In this document: in pieces, positions 23,638-33,046 of the stretch
Layout of the letters: each line of letters starts with the position of its first letter
Position numbering within the stretch: the stretch's first letter is position 1
From: Neoarius graeffei
Lineage: Eukaryota > Chordata > Actinopteri > Siluriformes > Ariidae
Length of the DNA: 64,000 bases
Reading direction: 5' to 3'
Assembly: GCF_027579695.1 (NCBI RefSeq)
Contig: NC_083572.1
Location: 13,662,915-13,726,914 of the forward strand
The notes under the pieces: generated by a model
What the model saw: the letters and a program-made list of their open reading frames with translations, nothing else
What the model was told of the DNA's origin: nothing
Database searches by the model: none
Program-made: the position numbers and the translations under genes

Positions 23638-25239
23638 CAACCCCGATTCCAAAAAAGTTGGGACAAGGTACAAATTGTAAATAAAAACGGAATGCAATGA
23701 TGTGGAAGTTTCAAAATTCCATATTTTATTCAGAATAGAACATAGATGACATATCAAAATGTTTAAACTGAGAAAATGTATCATTTAAAGAGAAAAATTA
23801 GGTGATTTTAAATTTCATGACAACAACACATCTCAAAAAAGTTTGGACAAGGCCATGTTTACCACTGTGAGACATCCCCTTTTCTCTTTACAACAGTCTG
23901 TAAACGTCTGGGGACTGAGGAGACAAGTTGCTCAAGTTTAGGGATAGGAATGTTAACCCGTTCTTGTCTAATGTAGGATTCTAGTTGCTCAACTGTCTTA
24001 GGTCTTTTTTGTCGTATCTTCCATTTTATGATGCGCCAAATGTTTTCTATGGGTGAAAGATCTGGACTGCAGGCTGGCCAGTTCAGTACCCGGACCCTTC
24101 TTCTACGTAGCCATGATGCTGTAATTGATGCAGTATGTGGTTTGGCATTGTCATGTTGGAAAACGCAAGGTCTTCCCTGAAAGAGACGTCGTCTGGATGG
24201 GAGCATATGTTGCTCTATAACCTGGATATACCTTTCAGCATTGATGGTGTCTTTCCAGATGTGTAAGCTGCCCATGCCACACGCACTAATGCAACCCCAT
24301 ACCATCAGAGATGCAGGCTTCTGAACTGAGCACTGATAACAACTTGGGTCGTCCTTCTCCTCTTTAGTCCGAATGACACGGCGTCCCTGATTTCCATAAA
24401 GAACTTCAAATTTTGATTCGTCTGACCACAGAACAGTTTTCCGCTTTGCCACAGTCCATTTTAAATGAGCCTTGGCCCAGAGAAGACGTCTGCGCTTCTA
24501 GATCATGTTTAGATATGGCTTCTTCTTTGAACTATAGAGTTTTAGCTGGCATCGGCAGATGGCACGGTGAATTGTGTTCACAGATAATGTTCTCTGGAAA
24601 TATTCCTGAGCCCATTTTGTGATTTCCAATACAGAAGCATGCCTGTATGTGATGCAGTGCCGTCTAAGGGCCCGAAGATCACGGGCACCCAGTATGGTTT
24701 TCCTTGACCCTTACGCACAGAGATTCTTCCAATTTTCTCTGAATCTTTTGATGATATTATGCACTGTAGATGATGGTATGTTCAAACTCTTTGCAATTTT
24801 ACACTGTCGAACTCCTTTCTGATATTGCTCCACTATTTGTCAGCGCAGAATTAGGGGGATTGGTGATCCTCTTCCCATCTTTACTTCTGAGAGCCGCTGC
24901 CACTCCAAGATGCTCTTTTTATACCCAGTCATGTTAATGACCTATTGCCAATTGACCTAATGAGTTGCAATTTGGTCCTCCAGCTGTTCCTTTTTTGTAC
25001 CTTTAACTTTTCCAGCCTCTTATTGCCCCTGTCCCAACTTTTTTGAGATGTGTTGCTGTCATGAAGTTTCAAATGAGCCAATATTTGGCATGAAATTTCA
25101 AAATGTCTCACTTTCGACATTTGATATGTTGTCTATGTTCTATTGTGAATACAATATCAGTTTTGAGATTTGTAAATTATTGCATTCCGTTTTTATTTAC
25201 AATTTGTACTTTGTCCCAACTTTTTTGGAATCGGGGTTG
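23638..25239 (-). mobile_element. Tc1-like element, young subfamily, full length
   Basis: The 1.6-kb element has matching ends CAACCCCGATTCCAAAAAAG and its inverse, flanked by TA at 23636-23637 and 25240-25241. It is closely similar to the copies at 33047-34627 and 52766-54356. The inverted repeats extend inward through GTAAATAAAAACGGAATGCA. Confidence 0.95.
23859..24932 (-). pseudogene. Tc1-like transposase, disrupted in its N-terminal half
   Basis: The C-terminal 197 residues (23859-24452) are open and carry the first catalytic aspartate ([10 protein letters not shown]), the second ([11 protein letters not shown]) and the glutamate ([12 protein letters not shown]), ending GDVSQW. Upstream, the DNA-binding domain (MTGYKKS..., [14 protein letters not shown]) is interrupted by stops and small deletions compared with the intact copy at 33206. 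This copy is therefore inactive. Confidence 0.88.
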
Positions 25240-25334
25240 TAGAATATTCTACTGTACATATTGTCCTGTGCTTCATTAATTGTCAGAATTACCATATATA
25301 TGTAAAATATTATACATTGTACTTTAAAGGAATA

Positions 25335-25640
25335 AATAGCTATATTTCTGATGTTTACCTCCAACAACTTTGTTGGATGAGGTTGTTTTCGCCTCCATTT
25401 GTTTGTTTCCAACGTACCTCAAAAAGTACAAAAAACAGATTTGGATGAAATTTTGAGGAAAGGTGAGCCATGGGCCAAAGAACAAATGATTAGATTTTGA
25501 TGCAAATCTGGATATGTGGATCCAGGATTTTTTTTTTTTGGTTCCCAACATGATTCAAAGTAGTGAACGGATTTGGATGAAATTTGGCGTCCAGCTTTAG
25601 TATTATGCTTGGTTCAAGTGATCTGGCTTTATCTAATGTG
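25335..25640. repeat. Teleost dispersed element fragment
   Basis: Characteristic words are CTCCAACAACTTTGTTGGAT, TTTTCGCCTCCATTTGTTTG and two GGATTTGGATGAAATTT phrases. They match a repeat common in fish genomes whose family I cannot name with certainty. Confidence 0.4.
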
Positions 25641-25894
25641 TAACAATGATTAATATTAATTATATAGGTTACACATATATCATTGGGGGTAATGGTGTAG
25701 TACAGGGTTAGTCAAAATTAACTCAAAATGGTAGAAACCAATCGGATCACGATCTGTAAGTAGACATCTGAGGTCACTGTCGGGGTGTCCAAAAAAAAAA
25801 AGTAGGGCCCAATTACGCCAGCAGCAGTCACACATTCAGAAGAAAAATAATCCATGGGTGTTAACATAATTTTGGCTAACCCTGTCTATAAAGT

Positions 25895-26225
25895 CCACAC
25901 CCACCTGCTGTTTTATGCGGTTATCCAATCATAAGATCATGCAGATAGAAATCAAAAGCTCTAGTTAATCTTCCTTTCAGACGTCAGAATGGGAAAAACG
26001 ATTGTGATCTCAAAGTGTGACTTTCACTTTGACATGGGTGTTGGTTTGAGCCAGATGAACTGGTTTGAGTATTTCAGAAACTGCTGATCTCTTGGGATTT
26101 ACAGAATGGTACGAAAAAAAAAAAAAAAAAAGACATTGAGAGTTCCGTGGATGGAAACGAACGCCTTGTTGATAAGAGAGGTCAAAAGAAAATGGCCAGA
26201 TTTGGTTTGATGTTTGGATACATCC
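25895..26225 (+). mobile_element. Tc1/mariner relic, 5' fragment
   Basis: Contains CACACCCACCTGCTGTTT, ATAAGATCATGCAGATAGAA and a decayed transposase start near 25988 (MGKTIVISKCDF...), followed by CGAACGCCTTGTTGATAAGA. It is frameshifted and truncated. The family is recognised from the teleost Tc1-like group with a GKK...DLSDFDRG start. Confidence 0.6.
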
Positions 26226-26827
26226 AGGAAGGGTAACGTCCTGGGAACCAAGAAGAAAAAAAAAAAAAAAAGTCTCTCAATTTCTCTTTTGTTGTGATTT
26301 CCTTACTAGGAATTTCACAGCAACCCTCCTAGTCACATATCATTAGAAAGCCCAGGATGTACTCTTGACAAGACACCAGGATTCAAGTGAATAGCTTAAA
26401 AGAGTAAAAGGGTGTGCACGTAAAACAAATGTCAACTACAGAGGACAAGTCTAATGGGTTGGTTGTCAGTAACTCTGTACAACCGTGCTGAGCAGAAAAG
26501 CATCTCAGCATGCAATAACAGTCCTGCAGCCAAAGAACAGGAATCTTAGAATCCTGTTAAAGTGCCTGACACACCCTTGGTTTGATTATTTTATCATATC
26601 ACAGGAACAGGAACCATCTGCAGCTCAACACCTCGAAGACCAAGGAGCTGGTCATTGACTTCGGGAGGTCCAGACCAAGGTCACAACCAGTTCTGATCGA
26701 AGGAGTCAAGGTGGAGGCTGTGGATTCCTACAAGTACCTCGGGCTGTGGCTGGACTTGCAACACCAACCACCTGTACAGGAAGGGACAGAGCAGGCTGCA
26801 CTTCCTGAGGAGGCTGCGGTCCTTTAA

Positions 26828-27691
26828 AGTGCATATCACGGGTAAATTCAGGAGCAAGATCAATGTAATTCTCCTATTTTATATTAAACTTTGGTCAAAT
26901 ATCTGTCACATTTTGCGCAATACCAGAAAAATTCAGTTGAAATCAAGCCATTTGAGGCGAATTGGTCCGCCTCTGAAAAAACTTGGCATTTGGATTTCCC
27001 GGGAAACGTTGATTTTCATGACGTCGCGTGCGGGACGCCTCCCTCTGAATCCTACATCAGCGCTGGTTTGTTTATGAGAAAACGACCTGGTGGTTTTCTG
27101 CAAATTTCTTCAACATTATCACGTAATTATTAAAATGGTTAACAGATGTATCGTAGGAGGGTGTAGCAACACCAATCTTGATAGGATTAGTACTCATCGT
27201 TTTCCAAAAGACCAGACAATGAGAAAGAAACGGGAACGCTTCGTGCGAAGCACCCGGAAAAATTGGCTACATGCTACAGCATTATTTGCGGTGCTCACTT
27301 CACAAGGCCCGACGACTTTGAGAACTACAGTAAATGAAGTGGGAAATGGGCTTCGAGAGGCAACTTGATCTGAAAAAAGACGCAGTTCTATCCAGCACTC
27401 AGGTGACAATTCCATATTTCAATGCAAAATCGCTAGCTGCTAAACTTGGTCTACACAGACCGTGCACTGAATCCATGCAAGCTCTCGCAGCCTGCTGGCA
27501 CTTCCGCACGTGACGTCACGAATCTGGCTCCAGACTCCCTTGGGATTTTTCCAGACGCGTTTTGTTATTTTATTTTTTTCTGCTGTAGACAGATGGCCTT
27601 GTGCAAAATTACCCTTCTGGATGAGTGTGTAAAGGGACATACTTTCATATAAAAAAAAAAAAAAACACGAAGTTGGTCCAGGACATGCACT
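26828..27691 (+). mobile_element. TTAA-flanked TIR element with THAP-domain exon (Kolobok-like)
   Basis: The ends read AGTGCATATCACGGG and, inverted, AGTGCATGTCCTGGACC. TTAA lies at 26824-26827 and 27692-27695, and the flanking LINE sequence is contiguous once the element is removed. It is 864 bp and carries one THAP-coding block. TTAA targets plus a THAP domain fit the Kolobok superfamily, but the catalytic region is absent, so this is a non-autonomous or deleted copy. Confidence 0.8.
27135..27530 (+). pseudogene. THAP-type zinc-finger fragment of the TTAA element
   Basis: The frame begins MVNRCIVGGCSNTN, giving the CxxxxC pair, then HRFPKDQTMRKKRERFV. A one-base shift near 27285 moves the second pair (CGAHFTRPDDFENY, C-x-x-H) into another frame. 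Conserved residues of a THAP C2CH finger (C, C, P, W, C, H, F) are recognisable. Downstream of the finger about 50 residues continue and stop at 27512. THAP domains bind DNA; here it would be the DNA-binding end of a transposase. Confidence 0.75.
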
Positions 27692-29957
27692 TTAACATCT
27701 GCAGGAAACTCCTGTGGATGTTCCATCAGTCCATGGTTGCCGGTGTCCTGTTTTACACCGTGGTGTGCTGGGGGGCAGCACATCCAAGAAGGACGCATCC
27801 AGGCTGGACGGCTCTGTGGTCGGCGTGAAGCTGGACTCTCTGGTGACGGTGGCAGAGAAGAGGACTATGGACAAACTACTGAACATCATGGACGATGCCA
27901 GTCACCCTCTGCACACCGTCATCAGCAACCAGAGGAGCATTCTGTCACTGAACAGGCTCCTTCCCAAGCGCAGGACTAACAGACTTAAAAACTCCTTTGT
28001 CCCTCACGCCATCAGACTGTACAACTCCTCTCTTGGGGGGGGAATACCTCTGCAATACCTCTCTTGCTGGACTTTTTTCATAAGGGTCTGTCTCAGAAAC
28101 TGGGTACTGTGGGGGTAGCCCACTAAATATACTCACAGTCAATAAACTATACGGTTTTGAATGGTGATGTTGGTTTTAATTTGAAATAAAATGAAAGAAA
28201 TAATACAGATAAAACTAAATCTTTGATGTGAATATTCAGAATTTGGCAAAAATTCTGCAAATGTGTGGAAAAATGGCGGCTTGATCTGGGACATGATAAA
28301 TGGTCGACTACATCGCATTCCCTTAAAAAGGTTGTAGTCCACTGAAAAGTCTACAGTTATCACTAATTGTATTTTAAGTTGTAACTTTATACACCTAAGG
28401 ATTGGTGCGCTCACAGAATAACCATAACCGTAATAAAACATCATGCAAAATACTTGATCACCATCGTAACTCCATTTTCCGCATACCCAAAACCAATACG
28501 ATCGTGTGTTTTGATCTAAACGGAAAGCCTCAGGGTCAAGGTCACTGCCTCACCAAAAGTAGGAACTTAAAATCACTACGCCATATAAAAATTTAGTTAT
28601 AAATCTGCAATTTTGTTTTTTAAAACGAAAGCTGAAAGTTAGGTATAGAATATGTTTCTTACAGAATATGTTACGATGGTAGCTGGTCTTGTATGAATTT
28701 CTGAGCTATAAAATGAGTTGTGGTCTATTTTTTACCGCAGTGTGTTATTTGTGTGCGGGGAAGGACACACATTAACAATTTGCATGTGTAGAATGGAATT
28801 TTCCACTCCAACAGTTAGAAGTTGATCGCGCTTCCATTTGCGGTCTTTCTGTTACGCGGGTGATCTGTTCGGACGTAATCGCTGAAAAGGTGAGTTTTGA
28901 CAGTTTTATTTTGTTTTAGTCTTGCAGTATAAGGCAATAGAATGTTTCTTTTTCATCTTACTTTCATATTTCGTACTGTTTGCGTATTTTTGGCCAATAT
29001 TTTGCAACCACGGTCAATTTAGATCAAACTTTTGATAGAATCTACGGCCAGTCATTTTGCCCGCCCCAGCCTCGCGCTCCGTCCGGTGCGGTAGTGATGT
29101 CCCGTCGCACCCGCGTGACCTTCAGCCGGTACAGTCGATGTTCTTTTACCACCGCCGTTATTCTCATCTTTCCGGTGTGTTCTTGATTTTTCCATTGTGT
29201 CCTATTTCGCCATATCAAATACCCAAAATGTATCATATTATTCATATTTAAGTGAATAATCAATTCAGTCATCATAACTTGGCATTTTTAACCCAAGCAA
29301 TCAAAAAGAGGAAATTTATTCAATATTTTCACTCATCTGTGAAGGAGGGGCTTTAATTCTTCATGATGTAGTTATTTTATATGGAAATCAATTTTACAAA
29401 AGCATTTGAATTGTAATCAAAAAAAATTTTCCACAGTGGAGGCCAGATAAAGCAAGATACTATCTTTATTCTTATAAAACATGACAAAAGAAACATTGAG
29501 TGTTACATAAATGGGGGGAAAAAAAAAAGTAAAATTGGGAAAAAAAAAAAATTGACCATAACGCGACTCATTTTAGATTTTTCGAATCACGGATCCACCG
29601 ACAGCAGTTAAATACTACCGCTGAAAAAATAAAACAAGCCTGTGTGTATTTTATTTGAACCGCCGAAACGTACAAAAAGAAATGACAAAATTTTCAGGTC
29701 ACATATTTTTCTTGTAACAGCATTGCATCCCCAGGACTAGATCCTATTTGTCACAAGTAAAAAGGAAAAATCGTAAATACAAACGACAACGTGTGTTGTA
29801 TATATATCCACTTCAGCCAAGTCAGAAAACGAAACTATTTAGCGACATTGCGTATTCACTTGAATGTTAGATTCGAATGTTGCAAATTCTACAGGGTGAT
29901 TTACGACCGCTTTACGACAGTATAAACCTCGTGCTGATCACGGCTGATGCTGACAGC

Positions 29958-29987
29958 ATGGCTTCCGAGCCATCAACTCAACTCTAT
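29958..29987 (+). CDS. Candidate first coding exon of the 4.2-kb TIR element (unknown product)
   Basis: ATG at 29958 opens MASEPSTQLY and ends at a good donor, CTCTAT|GTAAGC. The next open exon (30191-30312) continues in phase 0 if the acceptor TATCAG| at 30190 is used. I do not recognise the product. It lies between the element's inverted ends, so a transposon gene is more likely than a host gene. Confidence 0.3.
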
Positions 29988-30190
29988 GTAAGCATAACGT
30001 GGTAAACAAAAATCTTTTCATTGTCTCACCGACCAAAACGTGGGCGATTTCGTCTCTCAAGCGTTGAAGATAAACAATGAAAAGATCAAAACAATCTTTG
30101 GTTCACAGAGAGAAAAGTAGCGATTTAACCAGGGCCATGCTGAACATGCCTGCAGTAACATTAGTTTGAGATTTTGGCTGCAGGTATCAG

Positions 30191-30312
30191 ACTGAAGAAT
30201 TAGAAGAGGAAGGTGCCGGAGAGAGTCCTATCGAACCGAGTATCATGAAGGTATCAGCCCTCGATGTGCTAATGAGAGCTCAACGGTCATATGACCACAC
30301 GCCTTCAGAGAA
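30191..30312 (+). CDS. Candidate second exon, unknown acidic N-terminal segment
   Basis: The open segment reads TEELEEEGAGESPIEPSIMK then VSALDVLMRAQRSYDHTPSE and ends at a consensus donor, GAGAA|GTAAGT. Two acceptors are available: GGCTGCAG| (which would shift the frame into a stop) and TATCAG| six bases later (which keeps it open). It is acidic and has no recognised domain. No downstream exon was found before the nested MITE at 30542. Confidence 0.35.
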
Positions 30313-30541
30313 GTAAGTACTGGAATACTAGTCCAGTTTTATATTAGAATACACACATTTTATATACATGTGTGCCTACTTAGGATTTGTCATTGGGAAT
30401 GCCAGGCTAGCACTAGGATTTCAAATTGATTAACCACATTACAGTAAATCAAAAGAAGAAATATATTTTTGGCTAATTTGTATTATATTTTTCAAGATTT
30501 TCTTTAAGTGGCTGATGGCTAGCGATAACCTCATGAGCATA

Positions 30542-31069
30542 CACTACCGTTCAAAAGTTTGGGGTCACCCAGACAATTTTGTGTTTCCCATGAAAAGTCA
30601 CACTTTTATTTACCACCATAAGTTGTAAAATGAATAGAAAATCTAGTCAAGACATTTTTCTGGCCATTTTGAGCATTTAATCGACCCCACAAATGTGATG
30701 CTCCAGAAACTCAACCTGCTCAAAGGAAGGTCAGTTTTATAGCTTCTCTAAAGAGCTCAACTGTTTTCAGCTGTGCTAACATGATTGTACAAGGGTTTTC
30801 TAATCATCCATTAGCCTTCTGAGGCAATGAGCAAACACATTGTACCATTAGAACACTGGAGTGAGAGTTGCTGGAAATGGGCCTCTATACACCTATGGAG
30901 ATATTGCACCAAAAACCAGACATTTGCAGCTAGAATAGTCATTTACCACATTAGCAATGTATAGAGTGGATTTCTGATTAGTTTGAAGTGATCTTCATTG
31001 AAAAGAACAGTGCTTTTCTTTCAAAAATAAGGACATTTCAAAGTGACCCCAAACTTTTGAACGGTAGTG
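30542..31069. mobile_element. 528-bp non-autonomous Tc1-type MITE, copy 1
   Basis: The ends CACTACCGTTCAAAAGTTTG and the inverse are flanked by TA at 30540-30541 and 31070-31071. There is no coding capacity. A second copy of identical length in opposite orientation is at 57585-58112. Confidence 0.92.
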
Positions 31070-31476
31070 TATGTATGGTACTCGTACAGGTATAAATTGA
31101 TGGTGTATAGAAAAATAGCTCCGATATATGTTTTTGAGATCAGACAAGTACATGCATCTGTGGTACAAAATACCTCTTGCTGTGTGCTTTTAAGAAATGA
31201 TGAAACTGATTTTTTTTTTTTTAAGGCGTTTGTTTAAAAAAAAAAAAATTGTCCAATTTCTGTTTCATATTTTAAAATGTTCGTGATAAATATAACTGCA
31301 GTGAAAGTCTTGGTCTTTATACTACACTGTGTGTGCGCGCAAAATATAAAAAAAGGGAGTCTCTTGAATTTAAACTATTTTATCATCTTAATCCGACACT
31401 GAAATTTTGCCATGCGAAAAACAAAGAAAAAAAAAAATAGACAAGGACACTTATTTTTACCGACGTGATCAGAAAT

Positions 31477-31844
31477 CTCATCATCTCTAGCCGCTTTATC
31501 CTGTTCTACAGGGTCGCAGGCAAGCTGGAGCCTATCCCAGCTGACTACGGGCGAAAGGCGGGGTTCACCCTGGACAAGTCGCCAGGTCATCACAGGGCTG
31601 ACACATAGACACAGACAACCATTCACACTCACATTCACACCTACGGTCAATTTAGAGTCACCAGTTAACCTAACCTGCATGTCTTTGGACTGTGGGGGAA
31701 ACCGGAGCACCCGGAGGAAACCCACGCGGACACGGGGAGAACGTGCAAACTCCGCACAGAAAGGCCCTCGCCGGCCACGGGGCTCGAACCCGGACCTTCT
31801 TGCTGTGAGGCGACAGCGCTAACCACTACACCACCGTGCCGCCC
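31477..31844 (-). mobile_element. tRNA-derived SINE, minus orientation
   Basis: A full-length copy running from ATCATCTCTAGCCGCTTTAT to CCACCGTGCCGCC. Target duplication is not clear. It is inside the 4.2-kb TIR element. Confidence 0.92.
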
Positions 31845-31941
31845 ATATGTTGAAAAAAATCCGTGAACCTAAAAATAAAAAATGGGTGGCCTAATATTCA
31901 CTGCAGTGATAAATATAACTGCAGTGAATGTCTTGGTGTGT

Positions 31942-32275
31942 GTGGAGCACGGTCGCCTCACAGCAAGAAGGTTCTGGGTTCGAGCTCAGTGGCCGGCGAG
32001 GGCCTTTCTGTGTGGAGTTTGCATGTTCTCCTCGTGTCTGCGTGGGTTTCCTCTACAATCCAAAGACATGCGGTTAGGTTAATATGGGACGGCCTTGGGC
32101 TGAGGTGCCCTTGAGCGAGGCACCGAACTCCCAACTGCTCCCCGGGCGCTGTTAGCATGGCTGCCCACTGCTCTGGGTATGTGTGTGTGTGTTCACTGCT
32201 TCAGATGGGTTAAATGCAGAGAGGAAATTTCACAATGTGTGATGAATAAAAATTGTGCTCGCTCTTTCTTTCTAA
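31942..32275 (+). mobile_element. Composite SINE: tRNA-type head with second SINE tail
   Basis: The first 140 bp or so (GGTCGCCTCACAGCAAGAAG ... GACATGCGGTTAGGTTAA) resemble the head and body of the common SINE. After that it continues as GGCCTTGGGCTGAGGTGCCC, CTGCTCCCCGGGCGCTGTTA and GGGTTAAATGCAGAGAGG, a different tail shared with 4203-4313. It ends near AATAAAAATTGTG. Confidence 0.7.
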
Positions 32276-33046
32276 TGTCCCAAATGAAAGACCAGTTTCT
32301 GAGACGGACCCCATATGTAGATACTTAATTTATCTAGAAGTTCTCTCTATTTTTCTATTCTCTGTTTATCTAATTTAATCTCAGTAATGAGACAGAAGAT
32401 ATAGGGTGAGCAAAAAGAACACATTACGTTATCATTACTTAATACTGCAGAGTGAAGACAGGCACGACGAAAGGATTTCCCATCAAACCCAAGGAATATA
32501 GATTTATAGTTAGCTCTATTCCCAGCGGTTTGAAAGAGCTAATGAAAGGCTGTAGTAATCTACACGAGGTTATTAACCTTCAACAGACACTTTATTTAGA
32601 TGGAATCCAGTTTATTATTAGTTATAAATGTACAAATAAAACATTAAAAGATGCCTTTATAGCAAAAGAAAAATAACTCCTCATGGAAAGACTTATTGGA
32701 ACTCCCTCTTCAAAGATATAAACTGGAGTAGAGCTTGGCTTGTCCCATTTAAATTTTTAATTTCTAACAAAATCAGAGAATTACATCTTAAACTATTACA
32801 TAACATCTATCCTACTAATGCATACATCTCCAGATTTTCCGATATCGATGACAGCTGTACCTTTTGTAAAAAAAAAAAATCATCCATTTATTTTATAAAT
32901 CCCCATTTTGTATCACCTTTTGGAAAGATTTGGGAAATTTTCTTTTTGCTAAAACTACAGTCAAGTATCACTTTGATGAGAAAATCATTATTTTTGGCAC
33001 TTTCTCGTACAATAATAAATTTAACATAATTAATCTCTTTATATTA

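Larger units (their letters stand above)
26575..28078 (+). mobile_element. LINE reverse-transcriptase fragment, interrupted by a DNA transposon
   Basis: The first half (26582-26823) reads LQLNTSKTKELVIDFGRSRP and VEAVDSYKYLGLWLD, the C-terminal part of a jockey/L2-type LINE reverse transcriptase. The second half resumes at 27691 with NICRKLLWMFHQSMVAGVLF, then VGVKLDSLVTVAEKRTMDKL and VPHAIRLYNSS. The two halves join exactly (RSF|NICRKL) when the inserted element 26828-27691 is removed. Both ends are truncated and the frame is partly broken. Confidence 0.85.
28083..32311 (+). mobile_element. TIR element of unassigned superfamily, 4.2 kb, with nested insertions
   Basis: The left end GGGTCTGTCTCAGAAACTGG (28084-28103) is matched by its inverse CCAGTTTCTGAGACGGACCC (32292-32311). 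Flanks CATA at 28079-28082 and 32312-32315 suggest a 4-bp duplication. Inside are candidate spliced exons (29958-30312), a 528-bp MITE, a SINE and a second SINE fragment. I cannot assign the superfamily. Confidence 0.6.

Noticed and set aside
27090-27368. THAP-domain frame as a host THAP gene
   Set aside because: It lies between inverted repeats with TTAA duplications inside a LINE and is frameshifted, so it is transposon-derived.
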